Below the pieces are notes generated by a model that was given only the letters and a program-made list of their open reading frames with translations, had not been told where the DNA came from and ran no database searches. Positions 46,501-62,602 of a stretch of DNA of 64,000 nucleotides are shown piece after piece; the stretch's first letter is position 1, and each line of letters begins with the position of its first letter. Both the position numbers and the translations under genes were made by a program. The stretch is from Absidia repens (taxonomy: Eukaryota; Mucoromycota; Mucoromycetes; Mucorales; Cunninghamellaceae): assembly GCA_002105175.1 (NCBI GenBank), contig MCGE01000013.1, positions 1 to 64,000 of the forward strand, in the 5' to 3' direction.

Positions 46501-48029
46501 ATTATGGAATAAACAGTGTGTGACAAATTTATTATGGTATACAGTGGAAAGAGGGTAATTATTCTACGGTGAATACAAACCATTATACAGGGAGGGGCAT
46601 AGCGGCTGCTGTGTTATGAGAAGAAATCCCACCATGTTGATGAAGTTGAGTAATGTTGAAGATTTCCTGTTTTGAAAAAAAATAAAAAGATTCATATATG
46701 TGGGGTCTTAACCAGAGACGCTGGGCAGCTGTTTTGTAGCATACATGAGATAAAAATGGGTCATATATTTCTTTGTCTTGCTGTATTCAAATCCCTATCT
46801 CACATATGCTGACAATATGTGCAATGGATGGAAATGACGTTGTATGTATCATGCAGATCTTGTAAGTCTGCTTTCCATTCTATACCTATTTTGACAGACT
46901 ATTGTAGCTTGTAAGCACGGCCCCAAAGGTTTAATTCTGTCACACTTGACATTCTTTCAACAAATAATCTTTTTGACCTAAAATGCATCAATCGAAGGAC
47001 AGAGAATAATATGATCCTCAATATATGCACACAACAAGTCCTAAAATGATGACTATATGATACAGCCTTGAGCATATATCATATACCTAATAAAAACAGG
47101 CCTATGGTATCATACCCAGGAAGTCGTTTTATATTTGGATAGAATAATGTGGGTAGTTTACTCTAAATTGCTTTCCCCCTCTCTCCACTATTCCTGGTTC
47201 TATTTGTTAATGGCTAGCGGTTCAATAGGATACGCAACTAAAGCTATTGGGTCACTGGATTTCCTTTCCTTTCCTTATATATTTTATCCAGATCGAAAAG
47301 GATTCTTTCTGATTTTTAATTAATATATATAGTTCATCTCCGATAGTGGGGCATGAAAAGTTAGCTCGAATAACCGCAAAAAGTCTGGTTCAAAGCTTTC
47401 AGTGGACCTCATACAAATTTCTTAAATACAGCAGTGGATCATTTTTCAAGTTTAACAGCATGTGTTTATAAGGCAATTATAAATCAAGCTGGTTGAAAGA
47501 AAAAAAATACAGTAACAGGTATCCCTTTGAAATATAACTTGATGATGGCAATGATATCATAGTATTTTTTTTTTAAGTAGAGCAACATATTCAATCACTA
47601 TGATACGAAGCATGCATAGCTGGATGATATATTTTGTTATACCGGAGCCGATGACTTCAATGGTGGCTTTCCTATCCAAGGGGACCATTATTTTGTTAAA
47701 AGACGGGTATATTTTCTGGCGGAATTTCTGTGTAAATCCTTTTCAACTGGGTACGCTATAACTGTGAAAAAAAAAAAAAAAATCAAGCTAAATAAATCAG
47801 CCAATCACCAACAGCTTTTCGGGACCTGAAAACCATTTGAATATCAAGTCTGAAGAATATGATGGTCGCGACCTTCATTTTCTTCCTTTCTTCTTTTTCT
47901 CGATAACAAATTCGTACCCCTCTTTTGAACTCATTAGAACGGAAACATTCAACTTGTAGCAGGTAGGGTATATAGCATACTTTAAATGACTTGAATTGCT
48001 AACTTGCTTCGTTTTTTTAGTTTCCTCTA
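46501..48029. other. Intergenic; CLA4 leader with a 5' UTR intron
   Basis: Mostly AT-rich without genes. An open stretch at about 47620-47828 (LDDIFCYTGADDFNGGFPIQ, GDHYFVKRRVYFLAEFLCK) looks coding-like but has no start or partner exon. At 47963-48020 an intron with donor GTAGGG, branch GCTAAC and acceptor TTTTTTTAG l­ies in the CLA4 leader. An in-frame stop upstream of the ATG shows that it is in the 5' UTR. Confidence 0.5.
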
Positions 48030-50838
<2,809 letters not shown>

Positions 50839-51014
50839 ATGTAGTTTATTTTTTATTTTTTTTTATTTTAGTCTTGAGTATTATTACGTTATTTTATTTA
50901 TTTGCTTATTTTTGTGTATGTACTATCCTATTTATATTGTTTGATTCTAATAAAAAAAAAAAGAAATTGAAAATAAAAACTACCGACCAAAATGGTAGTA
51001 ATGATGAGACTACC

Positions 51015-51045
<31 letters not shown>

Positions 51046-51529
51046 AATGATGATCTTGATAGAGTCGATAGAGTCAAGGGAAAGGACAATTTTTTTATGT
51101 GTGTGAGCCTGACAGTGCATTTTCAATCATTTTACAAAGACATAATTATTATTTTTGCATGAGATATGATTTTCTTTATTGATTCAAAATAAAAAATGGA
51201 GCGTTGAGTGTGCATGAGCAGGAAAGTTGGTGTGAGGGAAAAGGAAGGGGGGAATAATGACTGTTCTATCCTTGTACATGTAATTGAAAGGGGATTCGGT
51301 ATCTTTGTGTGTGTGTATGTGTGATGAGAATTGGAGTTGACCGTAGAAATGGTAAAAAGGTGGGGAATAAGATCAAGGGGGTCAAACTACAAATGTTGGA
51401 ATAAAATATAGGGCACAATAATAATGATAATAATAGCAATAATAATAAGGTAATAATAATAATAGTAAATAATAGTCTAAGAAAGCAAATATTCATATAG
51501 ATAAGTGTATAGATGGTGGTTAACCTTGT
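50839..51529. other. 3' regions of CLA4 and the KH gene
   Basis: Convergent ends. The CLA4 AATAAA is at 50949-50954. For the minus-strand KH gene, TTTATT at 51175-51180 reads as AATAAA. An A run of about 29 nt is at 51015-51043 and imperfect AAT repeats at 51416-51475. No gene is seen. Confidence 0.6.
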
Positions 51530-51644
51530 TCAGGTATTTCGTTCATTTGGATGGTTTTGGTACTGCGTGAATACAGGACCCATGGTATTTTCTTGGTCCG
51601 ATGATCCAAGTGATATCTTGCCAAGCAAACTATCGACTAGAAAC

Positions 51645-51677
<33 letters not shown>

Positions 51678-54600
51678 AGAAGAAAAAAGGGAGGGGGCAG
51701 GGTGAGAATTGAAGGCAAATCATGTATATATAGCTCTTGCCACTTACGATTCGATTCTTTTATGGGTGAATAAAAGCTGGAATACTCCATCGTCAATCCA
51801 TTGTTTTTCATTGTACCAGGTAAAACGCCACTGCCAATGACATTCGATGATGAAGCTGATGTTGAGGATGTTACAGGTATCATTGGCGTCGAAATAGACG
51901 AGGGTAACGGTCTTGGCAAAGGCGAATGACGGGTTGCTGAGGACGATGAAGGAGACATGGAAAACGTCGTTACTGAAGATGGATAAGCAAAAGGAGGAGG
52001 AGGTGATGTCGGCTGTTGCTGTTGATGGTACTGTTGAAGCTGTCGATGCTGTTGAGATTGATCCTGTTGCTGATATTTGTGCCGATGCTGATGTTGGTGG
52101 TATTGAGGTACAACACTTGACGATCGAGAAGAGCGAAGATGATTAGGAGGTTCACCCGTTTCATCCCGACCACTAAGAAATACAAACGGAATTTCAGGTT
52201 CAAATGGCTTTGGAGCAAAGAGAGACGGTGATAACGTTGAAGAGGTAGCCGTTGTTATCGCCGATGATTCGTCTCGAGGACGTTGTGGTAGTATTTGATA
52301 TGATCCGTGGCGTAAATCGATGGATGATTCCGGCATTGATTTGGTCGAGTTAAGGGAGTTGTTGCTTTCACTAGACGTCGATGAAGTCGGTTTGACACAC
52401 AATCCATGGTGATCGCCAGGAGATTTTGTCGTACTGGTTTGTCGCTGAGTAAATCCATTTCCACCCATTGCTGGTGCATACCCTTGCCAATAAAGCATCG
52501 GATCGGTTCCTTCGGATGTCTAATAATAATAATAAAAAAAACGTACTTAATACGTCAATCAAAAACTCTTTTCGTTTTTATTACCAGATGCTGAGGTTGA
52601 TCGCACAAATCATTGGAGCTGATGGACGTTAACGGGGGAGACGTGATCGTAGAAAATCCATTTTGAAACCCACTTCGAGGATTGTTGAGCCATATATCCA
52701 TATTGTTGCTTGAAGTAGGTGTAGAATGAGAAGCAAGGCCCCCATGGTAATTGAAACCGTTCATGTAGCTTTTCATTTGAGTATGTGAAGTAGGTCCCAT
52801 AACACCTGTACCACTAATTCGTGTATCCTGACCATGAGTCTCATAAGGGGAATCAAAGATGGCACGGATATTGTTGTCGTCGCGGAGACCCTTCCATGGG
52901 GCATTCAAATTGTTCGTACCGATGTCACTTGCGGATGGATAATCGAACAAAGAGTAAGGCTGAAAGACATTCTTGTTACTGTTCATCGATAGCTGCTGAG
53001 AGGGCAAATTGCTGGTCGATAACGGTGATTCTATATTGTAAAACAAAATAAGAAAAGGGAATTAGAAATATGAATTTTTTTTTTTTAATTCTATTTTTTT
53101 TTTTTTTCAAATACCTGTAGTCATGATCGACGATAGCAATTTGCTTTTGAAGGGATAATTGCCATAGTCAGTGGTAAGATGATCTCTGCTTGATAGAGTT
53201 CTGTTGTCTGTTGCATCATTAATAGGGTCTTTGTAGAGAGGTACTTGGTTTTTCCGGAGGTAACGTATCAAAATATCCAAAGCAGTCGGCAAGCAGTCCA
53301 AATGTGCCTTGTTCATTGTGAGCGGTATGGTACAGCTAGTTTCACTCAAATCACCCGGATCCATAGAAGAGTATAAAGTTGCAATCGCTTGTTGTTGCCC
53401 ACCATTACCACCGTCAATCGCATCATTGATTTTCATCTTGGCACCATTTTCCAAAACCTGCATCACATTCACAGAAATATTCATCTCATGTTGGAGTGGT
53501 CTGATCACCTGATCTTCGAAGTTGGGCGATGATAGTACAGAGATGAGTTTAGTAGACATGGGCACACGGAAGGAGTAAGTATCTGACACCATATGGCATA
53601 GCATCTGCGTCATCGATTCTAGATCACACTGAGGACCCACCAAAGTAAGTATATCGCTTGCCAATTCATGGTTCGGCCATATGATCTTGCTACTAGTCTT
53701 GCTGGCTACTTCTTGCAAATAGATATGATAATCATCAAGTAAAGCCCGATGACGGCGGAATGGAATCGAGAAGAGTTGGACCACAAAATCCTTGTCTTTG
53801 GGAGTCACCGCTTGGCGCAGATTGTCAAGATTGGTTTTGTTTTTCATTGGAGTTCGAGCCACCACGTTATCTTCGTTGCCATAATATCCACCCAATGAAG
53901 CAAATTCTTCAGCATTGGAAAACTTGACATAAACACCATATTTTTTCATGATCCGTTGAATATTCTTGCCACCAACACCAATGATTCGCTTGTGGTAACT
54001 TTCCGGAACATAGAAAGATATTTCAGCTGGTAATTCTTCTTGCAACAGAGTAAGTCCATCCAATGCTTTCACAAAACTTGAAGATTCCACCTCCAAGATA
54101 AAATTGTATTCACCAAAGGGAAGAAACTTGATTTTCGCACCAGACGTTTTCATGATTTTGTTGATCTTGCCATTCTTTTTTCCGCTGATAAATTCTCGTT
54201 GATCATTCGATAATTCGACGTTGAAGACGGTATTTTGATGGTATATCTATGAAATGACAAACGTTGTGAGCACGGAACCCTTCACTATTGTCCAATTTTA
54301 TTGACTGACCTTGGAGAATGTAGTTTCATGTAAATGCTGGTATACATTCCGGATATTGTTTTCGGTACCGAAGACTTGAATGCAACCCGGATCAGATAGG
54401 TAGGCAACTTCTGCACCAGAAACTTGAGATAAAGTAGTGGTTAATCCAACCAAGTTGCTGATTGAGTTGAAGAAGGTAGCATCAGCATACATGTCGTCCC
54501 GGTTATGGAAATAAAAACAGGCTTCATAAATTTGGCATGCCTACGATAATAACAGCAGTAATAAAGTAAATGACATTGTCCAAATAGCTGAATGTATAAT

Positions 54601-55795
54601 TCTCTGTGCGGTTCAATTTACCAAAAAATTGATGGAACGTAAAGTTCTTTCAGCATTGACCCTATTTTCGGCGTAGACAGTGACAGCACTTGATTTTGAG
54701 CCATGAGGAGGAAAATCAATAAAGGATCCATTGTCATGCATAATTTGACAGATATCATCGCGGCGGTGTACTTGCATCCAATCCAATTTTCGAGCGTCCA
54801 GGTTTGAATCCTTGTGATACATCGATTTTGCCTACATGAAAAATATACATATATAATGAGCAACATAACCATGATGGTTTTCCTTTTCCAGTCAGTTACA
54901 ACAATTTGATACCTTTTGATTCGCCAGCTTTGTGAGCATGTCCTGGACTCTTGATACGTTTGTTGCATTGCCGGTAATATATATGGGTGGTTTGTCATCG
55001 ATTGTGGCGTGATCCCCTTCGTTCTTCACATTGTCTTCCGTCGTTGTCGTATCCAAATCAAGGAGTGGCGATGGAAAGTAAATGTTGATCAAAGTTTCCT
55101 CGATAATAGGGTTTAAAGTCGCCCGTTTCCGTCCACAGATTAAGTAGTGCAGTTTCCTTGGTATAAGTAGTACACCACTATGAAGTTTCGCCTATATCAA
55201 TAAATAACAAATCATTAGAGTGACATTTGATACAAAGTACACAAACAATATCTCTTACCGATTCATCCAGTGACACCAATAACCGGACCCTTGCAAGTTC
55301 AGTATGTCGCGGTAAGCCAGTGATACAGAGGGTGGCGACATTTTCCGATTCAAAATAGGATGTCTGTTGATGGGCCGTTGAAGGAAGGACGAGAGATATA
55401 TGAGCGTAGGTGTCTAACTGAATCGATTCAAAAATGGCAGTATGGCACTTGGGATCAGTGAAGGTCGTCGGTAAATCCTTCATAGGTATCTTGAGTTCTA
55501 GTTGAGTTTTACAAGGACATTGTTGTAATAGTTTCGTTCGTGCAGCCATAGCAGCATCGTGCGGACCAGAGACAGTGATGCTGTAAGCTGGAGGTGTGCT
55601 GTTGATGGTGGTAGACAAACTAGCAGTTGTGTCAGGTGGTGAGAATTTAGAAAACGTAATGTGACAAGATCGGTAAAGAGACATGATGGTATCGCAGGTT
55701 GTTTTTATAGAAGATAGGATGGAGTGATCATCGTCGGTATCTTGTTGAGTAGATTTGATGGGTGAATAACATAGCGAAAGGACAGTGTGAGCCAT
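51530..55795 (-). CDS. Multi-KH-domain RNA-binding protein
   Basis: Eight exons (55795-55259, 55191-54913, 54831-54622, 54540-54310, 54246-53115, 53030-52585, 52519-51748, 51636-51530) keep frame for 1237 aa. Several KH-like units occur in the first 800 residues. The clearest are at about 436-480 (GKKNGKINKIMKTSGAKIKF) and 500-535 (YHKRIIGVGGKNIQRIMKKY, with the RNA-binding GxxG loop GVGG at 509-512). Weaker ones are near GRKRATLNPIIEETLINIYF and DDICQIMHDNGSFIDFPPHG. The last 440 residues are low-complexity and Ser/Gln/Pro-rich. The layout recalls Bicaudal-C or vigilin-like proteins that bind mRNA in the cytoplasm. No SAM domain was seen. The exact orthologue is not known to me. It is divergent from the J-protein gene. 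Confidence 0.88.
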
Positions 55796-56667
55796 TCTTT
55801 TTCTTTTGGGTTCCCTTTGTGTAGGTTGGTGAAGTATATAAGTGTGGTATCAATAATAAAGGAATAAATAAGGAAGAAGAAAAAGAGATGAATCAAAAAG
55901 GAATGGACAGAACGCTATATAAAACTATTTTGAAAAATTTAAAAAAAAAAAATAAAGAAGGAAAAAGAATTTTTTTTTTTGTTTGTTGAGTTCAAAGAAA
56001 TACATATATAAAAAAAAATTGCAGGCATATGCGGAAAGCCGACACCGAAATTGAGCGGCACTTGACCCGATTTTTATGATAAAAATTTGGAACTATTAAA
56101 AACGCATTGTTATTCTTTATCCTGTTTAAGCTTGTTGCTGTTCCATCGTGCTTTGTTCGTTTCTTTCTTCTTTTTACCTTCGCTCGTTTTATTGCAATGT
56201 CCTTCTGCTATTGGTTATGTTTCCAAATGTTCGTAAAGCAAAATGGTCGACACCTTTTTTCTTTCCTTTTAATGACGCGTGTCCTGCTTGCTTGCATGTC
56301 AATCAAATCCCGCTATGTAAAAAAAAAAAAAAAAGTGACATTTTTCCCTTTGTTTCAATGGATACTCTAACCGTCTCCCCGCCCCCCATCTCCCAGTTGC
56401 CAATTTTATTTATCTCAAAATGTACACCCAATGGCTGTATTTCACAGCTTCAGCCAACTGATTTGCTCGATTGGATGTCCAATGACTGACCACAATCGCT
56501 AACAGCTTTTTTCGGAGTTATGACGTCCAATCAGATGGCAAGACCAGTGAGAATTTTTTCCTGTTTTTAAAACATGTAGCGTACCTTTTTTTTTTTTTTT
56601 CTTTCTTCTTCTTTCTCCTTCTTTACTTTTTATATCCCCACTCTAGTTTTATTTCCTTATCATCGCC
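55796..56667. promoter_or_regulatory. Divergent promoter between the KH gene and YDJ1
   Basis: An 872-bp spacer with CCAAT-type boxes (CTATTGG at about 56209, CCAATGACTGAC at about 56478, CCAATCAG at about 56527) and a T tract (56587-56602) about 65 nt before the YDJ1 ATG. Clear arrays of heat-shock elements were not found by eye. Short ORFs here are not supported. Confidence 0.5.
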
Positions 56668-57956
56668 ATGACCCGTGAAACCAAATATTACGACATCTTG
56701 GGTGTTGATCCCTCTGCTTCTGAAGGTGAACTCAAGAAAGCTTACCGTAAATTGGCCCTGAAATATCATCCTGACAAGGTACGACCACAAAATCACAAAG
56801 TGATTTTGTTGATAGATATGTTGGTTACTAACTCTTTGTGTGTACATAGAATCCTGATGCTGGGGACAAATTCAAGGAAATCTCTCATGCCTATGAAGTT
56901 TTGTCCGATGCGGAAAAGCGACAAATGTATGATCAATATGGGGAAGAAGGTTTGAATGGTCAAGGTGGTATGGGTGGCATGGACGCTGAAGATCTTTTCT
57001 CTCAACTCTTTGGCGGCGGACTCTTTGGTGGTGGCGGTGGTGGCCGTTCTCGTGGTCCCCAAGGTCCTCGTCGTGGTAAAGATATGGTACATCATCTCAA
57101 GGTCAGTTTGGAAGACCTTTACAAGGGCAAGACCACCAAGTTGGCTCTTCAAAAGCACGTCCTCTGTGGCAAATGTAATGGCAAAGGTGGAAAAGACGGA
57201 GCTGTGCGTACTTGTAATGGCTGTGGTGGCCAAGGTGTCCGTATTACTATCCGCCAAATGGGTCCCATGATGCAACAATTCCAGCAAGCCTGTCCTGATT
57301 GTCGTGGTGAAGGTGAAATTATCAACGAAAAGGACCGATGCAAGCAATGTGTCGGTAAGAAGATCCTCGGTGAAAAGAAGATTTTGGAAGTGTTTATCGA
57401 CAAGGGGATGAAGAACGGCCAAAACATTACATTCTCTGGTGAAGGTGATCAAGCTCCTGGTATTGTTCCCGGTGATATCATCATCTCTTTGGACGAAAAG
57501 CCTCATAGCACCTTCCAACGCAAGGGCGATGATCTTGTATATGAAGCAAAGATTGACTTGTTGACTGCTTTGGCTGGCGGCCAATTTGCTATCCCTCATT
57601 TGGACGATCGCATCTTGTTGGTTAGTGTTCTTCCTGGCGAAGCCATTCAACCTGATATGGTCAAGGTCGTCCCCAACGAAGGTATGCCTGCTTACCGTCA
57701 TCAAACCCATGGTCATCTCTTTGTCAAATTTACTGTTAATTTCCCTCAATCCAACTGGGCCGATGATGAAACTATTGCCAAGCTCAACACTATCTTGCCT
57801 CCTCGATCTGCTTTGCCATCCTTCGGCAACAAGCAAGTGGATGAAGTTGTCCTGGCCGATGCCACTGGTTACCAATCTCAACGATCTGCTCATGCCCATT
57901 ATGAAGAAGAAGACGAAGATGAAGGCCAACCCGGTGTTCAATGCGCTCAAAGCTAA
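56668..57956 (+). CDS. YDJ1: Type I J protein, Ydj1/DNAJA-like, farnesylation motif
   Basis: Two exons (56668-56778, 56850-57956) give 405 aa. The J domain (1-68) has HPD at 34-36, the site that stimulates Hsp70 ATPase; the intron falls just after it. A Gly-rich segment ([15 protein letters not shown]) follows. The zinc-finger region has four Cys repeats ([32 protein letters not shown]) and two beta-barrel substrate domains follow ([20 protein letters not shown]). The C-terminus is acidic and ends CAQS, a CaaX box expected to be farnesylated as in yeast Ydj1, which places part of the pool on ER membranes. It delivers clients to cytosolic Hsp70. AATAAA is at 58159-58164. Confidence 0.96.
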
Positions 57957-58655
57957 ATTCTTCTATCGCTCTACGATTGATACGACCATGTTTTAGAACC
58001 TGAATAGTCCTTTCCCTCTCTTAGGTTTTATACACCCTCATCTTCTTTTTATTATATTCATTGTTTTGTTTCCCCTCCCCCTTCTCCCTTTATTTTCCAT
58101 TGTCTCTATATATTATGCCACAATCCTCTTTTATTTTGTTATCATTTCTTCATCATGCAATAAAATTATAGATTATTTATATCCTTCAATTATGCCGTAG
58201 ATTTTATTGTGATGTCTTCGTTCAATGTGCATAGTGTGATGCGTTTTTTGATGTGATTTGGTTACAATAAGGATATGTTATTTATCTGTCGAGTGCACGG
58301 CAGATCAGCCGTTTTACACAATGAATTACCCTTCTATTTTTACTCTGGATCAATTTTCCTTTTTAGTTTATATGAGGACTTAGTACAAATCCGTCTCTCA
58401 TTTCAGTTGTTTGCGATATGCTATATGCAACATATGATTATTAGGATGACTGCTATTTAGTTTTATGTAGGTGCTGATCTACCAAGCACATGCTGAATTG
58501 TTTCCAAAATGATCCATAGTATATCTTGAGCATATTTATAGGATTTACATTATTGTAGAGTGATGATAGCGTTTTCTTTGTTTTTTGTTTTCTTACTTAT
58601 CATGGTGAGCAACCCATTCAAGACCAATTAGCTTTCGTTTATTTAAAGCCTTACA
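57957..58655. other. YDJ1 3' region, nothing else seen
   Basis: CT-rich 3' UTR with AATAAA at 58159-58164, then AT-rich sequence with no supportable ORF. Confidence 0.6.
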
Positions 58656-59620
58656 CCATGCGCAACAACAATAAGGGACTAATTATACAACAGTATGTCC
58701 GGTCTAATGGAGAAAATACAATTTTACAGGGATGGATACGACGGAGACAGCGCTTAGGTTGATTGATATGGTTGGTGGAGTGGAAATAGGCGTAAACCTA
58801 TGTTTCATGATAATAAATATAAATATGCTAACTAGTAGCCGGGCTCTTGGGAGGGGAAATGCTCAAGTTGCTGTAGGGAGCCTTGGTGTATTGATATGAT
58901 TGAGCGAGAGGAAAAGACCCACATTTCACATTAAGAAAGCTACGAACATCAACCAACTGTTGTGCACTAGGGGAAAATTAATACTGCTAAGCTAGAAGGC
59001 AGGTGCTTGATAGAGACCTCACAAAATAGTTACAACAGCGACATTTCTTATTATTATTAATATTATGATTATACAATGGGTCAGAAGATGATTAATAACA
59101 AGTAAATATTTTATTGAAGCGTATTGGTAGATATGAAGGCTAAAGATGAAGGGTTCATTGTAGAAGGGATTAAATGGAGGGAGCACGAGGGAGACTAAAT
59201 TGAAATTTGAAAAACAATTGGCATCATTCTAAAGGGACGAAGCTAATATACCATATAAGGCACGAGAAAGACATTTTTCATTGAAGTACATAAAAATATA
59301 TGTGTTTTATTCATATATAAATGCAAACTATGGAGGAACTAACAATAAACTTTAGCTAATGGAGGATTCAGAAAAAATAACTAACCGTTGGTGGTTCTAA
59401 ATACTGATTCCAAAATGAAAGGGTTTCCCCATGCATGATGTAATCTCTGATCTGAAAGTCCTTCTAAACTAGTCCTGGCGCTAATCTAAGTTCAGTATGG
59501 CCCCAAAGAAGTTGAATGATGAAGAAAAAACGAAGAAAGAAAAGAAAGAAAAGAGAAAGAAAAAAAACCTTGTGATCGGTATTTAAAATGTTTTTTTATT
59601 GTTGCGCTACTTTTTTTAGG
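58656..59620 (+). repeat. Dispersed repeat family, long copy F
   Basis: Aligns by eye with copy A (4276-5260) from ACCATGCGC and GTATGTCCGGTCTA, through GCTAGAAGGCAGGTG and TACAATGGGTCAGAAGAT, to the core at 59406-59490 and the purine-rich run after it. The CACGTG motif present in A, D and E is lost here (CTTGTGATCGG). No terminal inverted repeats were found. Confidence 0.62.
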
Positions 59621-60548
59621 TGAGTATTATAAAATGACAAACCCTTCTATTTTTCACAGTAATCGACATCATGTCATACAACATCATCAGCATGATGGTT
59701 ATTCTTTCATTATCAGTAACCGTTGCCATTCAATATCAACGACATGATGACTTTGTCTTTTTTATATAGACCCCGCCCTATGCAACTTCGGGAATATGAC
59801 GGTTCTCCCCACCTTCACTCTTCCTCTTTTTTTTTTTTTTTTGCAGTAAACACCATTACTTAGCATTGGAACCGTGGTATTTTATTCTCATAATGTTTTG
59901 GACCTATGATAACATGGAGCAGCTCAACATATTTTAGTTTAATCCTTTCACTGTAGAATAGTCTATCTTTTCTATGCGAATTGGTTCTACTTACGTTACC
60001 ATATGCATATTCTAGAAAACGCCCTTGACCACAGAGTTTGTATTTCCCTCTACTCCCCTCTCTCAAGTTGTAACTGTACCACTTGCAAAAATAAAAAATA
60101 AAAAATAAAATGTGTTACTAAAATAAGAAATTTCAATTCGCATGAATTTTGTTTTCAGGTACCACCTCTTCAGATTCCTGCAAGAACCATTTAATCATGA
60201 ACCAAATAAATACACCAAAACAGTAAAGCGTGGAGGACCGGTTCGGGATAACCGTTTCCACTTATATACTCCATTTGATACAAGTTCAATCAATTTTTTT
60301 TTTTTTGAAGTATGAGAATGTGTATGGTGACTGAACAAAGATTTTTTGCGGAGCTCCAAAACAAATTCCAATCACCTTCAACTCAATACCGTCAATATGT
60401 CACATTCAATATTGTGGGATCCCATGTATGTAACGCAGAATTAGATGAGATTTCTCCCAAAAATATACTTACTGACATAAACACCCAAGAAAATTAAGAC
60501 TTAATATAATTTTCAAACATACAAATAACAACGATAAAGAAAATGATA
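59621..60548. other. Intergenic, nothing supportable
   Basis: AT-rich sequence with a few 60-codon open stretches on both strands and no recognisable products. A T run at 59828-59843 and (AAAAT)n-like AATAAAA repeats at about 60090-60110 are present. The TIR element starts at 60549. Confidence 0.5.
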
Positions 60549-61480
60549 TGGTGCGGCTCACTTATAATGTCAAATATTAGGGTATGATCCTAGAAAGCTG
60601 ATAGTTTTTTAAAAAATGGCCAACTCAAAAAAACAATGTATAAACATGGTAATTCAGACCTTTAAGAACAAAACGTGTACATCAGTTGTTTTTTTTTTAA
60701 TAAAAAAAGAAAAACTTATCAGCCTTCAAAAAAAGAAGACTTTGGCTGGCTGGCCTAGGATTTGAAACGTATCTGATGTACTAAGGAAAATGATATGTGC
60801 ATTTATTTTGTAAAACACCGCGAAAACTGTAAAATATTATACAGAAAACAAGGTCCTGTTTTTTGCTCGTTCCCGCTCCCATATCAAGCGTAGCTAATAG
60901 ATGTAGATGTAGATGTAGATGTAGATGTAGATGTAGATGTAGATTGTAAGACTTGCAAATGAGGATTAGTTTATGTATTTTTATTTACTATTTGTACAAT
61001 AAAAAGTGCCGTCCCTTCTTTTTTTTTTTTTTTTTTGTTGTTATACGGACACACACCCGTTTGTATTTTTCTGCTTATAATAAGTCCATGTATATACATT
61101 TGGTAAGACAATCAAACAATGATAGAAAAAGGTAAGACAAAGTTTATTCAGTAGTAATTATAACAATGACAACCAATACTAAACTAAGATGAAGGTTAAT
61201 CTAATAGTGGTCCCAAATTCTGGATCCAAAATGAAAGGGGTTCCCCATGCATCTCGTAAGACCTGAGCTGAAAACCCTTCTAAACTAGTCCTGACACTAA
61301 TCCCAGTTGAACATCATCCCATTGAGATCAATGAAATGGCGGTGACTTGGGGAAAAAAAAAGAAAAGAAAGGAAGGAGGAAAAAAAAAAAAGGCTTTAAA
61401 AGGTATTTTTCAAACTGCGATTGAAGCCATAAAATTGAAATGAAAAATTGAAAATTTGACATTGTAAGTGAGCCGCACCA
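60549..61480 (+). mobile_element. TA-flanked terminal-inverted-repeat element, copy G
   Basis: A 932-bp second copy of the element at 28170-29071, in the same orientation. The ends are the same 27-bp inverted repeats, with one mismatch in the right end (GTAAG for ATAAG), and TA stands on both sides (60547-60548, 61481-61482). Internal sequence matches the first copy almost throughout. The main differences are a longer GATGTA microsatellite and longer T runs. The conserved core is at 61221-61306. No transposase is encoded. Confidence 0.88.
60896..60946 (+). repeat. (GATGTA)n hexanucleotide repeat
   Basis: Eight near-perfect GATGTA units within copy G; copy C has only two to three at the matching place (28526-28545). 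Confidence 0.9.
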
Positions 61481-61696
61481 TAAAGAGCATATGTATGATA
61501 CAACATCTTTTATTTTTATTCAAAAATATTTTCTTTTTTAACAGAAAAGTGGAAGGATAAAATATACTATGATAACAATCTATAATCTACTATGCAATGT
61601 ACAATAGGGGGTGTTAAAAATATAAGCGTACAATAAGATAAGACCAAACTAGGGAGGGGTATTTTTTTTTTTTTATAAAATGAATAAAACTATAGC
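61481..61696. other. 3' region of the SPX transporter
   Basis: TTTTATT motifs near 61508-61518 give AATAAAA on the minus strand, about 180 nt past the stop at 61697, and would serve as its poly(A) signal. No gene. Confidence 0.5.
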
Positions 61697-62563
61697 CTAG
61701 TAGCCCACAGCAGATAAAATACCATAGCCAAGTGTGAAGATCAAAAGAGTACAGACAACACTGGTAGGAACACCGGTAACGATGAAATCACGAGATGTCA
61801 AATAGGGATTTCCAAACCTGTCTTCCAACCCCGATGCTGTCATGTTTGGATAACCTGAAACGGGCAAACCCATACCAGCTGAGCATGCGAGTCCCGCACC
61901 CATCACTAAGAGATTTGGATGAGGAGTAGGTAAAGTTTGACCGACTTGTTGCACAATAGGGATAATAACCAAAGCGGCCACAGTGTGAGAGACAAAAGTA
62001 GAGAAGACTAATATCAAAAAGGCAAACACGGCGAGAATCGCAATCACAGGTAAGTCTTGAATACCATCCTTGATTTGAAGAGCGATATCTTGTAAAAGAC
62101 CAGATGATGTGACAGCATTACCGAGAGCCATCCCGCCTTGCGCCAGCACAACCACAGACCATAAGAAAGCATTCAAATCATCTTTGTTCAAGACCCCCGT
62201 GCCAAAAAACATGAACAATGGAATCGCGGCAATCACACCAGTGGAACCCACGGCATCTTGAATGCTTGATTCGGCGCACCAAAGGGCAATGGTGATAATA
62301 GAGATAAACATGACAAATACTTGCGTCATGGATACCTTTCCCGTTGTAGGCTTGATTTTGTTAAGTCGAGGAACATCACGATCAGGACGATAAATCAACA
62401 GTAGCAAACTCCAACACGTAAAAATACAGATAATGGCGATCGGAAGAGCTGCACCAAACCAGATACCCCATCCTGGATTCGGATTCATGTATTGCAAGGT
62501 GATGATATTCTGCGGTGAGGAGATAGGAGAGGTCATGCCACCGATACAGCTTGCCAAAGCTAG

Positions 62564-62602
<39 letters not shown>

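Noticed and set aside
56793..57950. Long antisense ORF over YDJ1 (385 codons, minus strand)
   Set aside because: It mirrors the codon pattern of the highly biased YDJ1 gene. Its Thr/Leu/Ile-rich text has no motif, while the plus strand is an unmistakable J protein.
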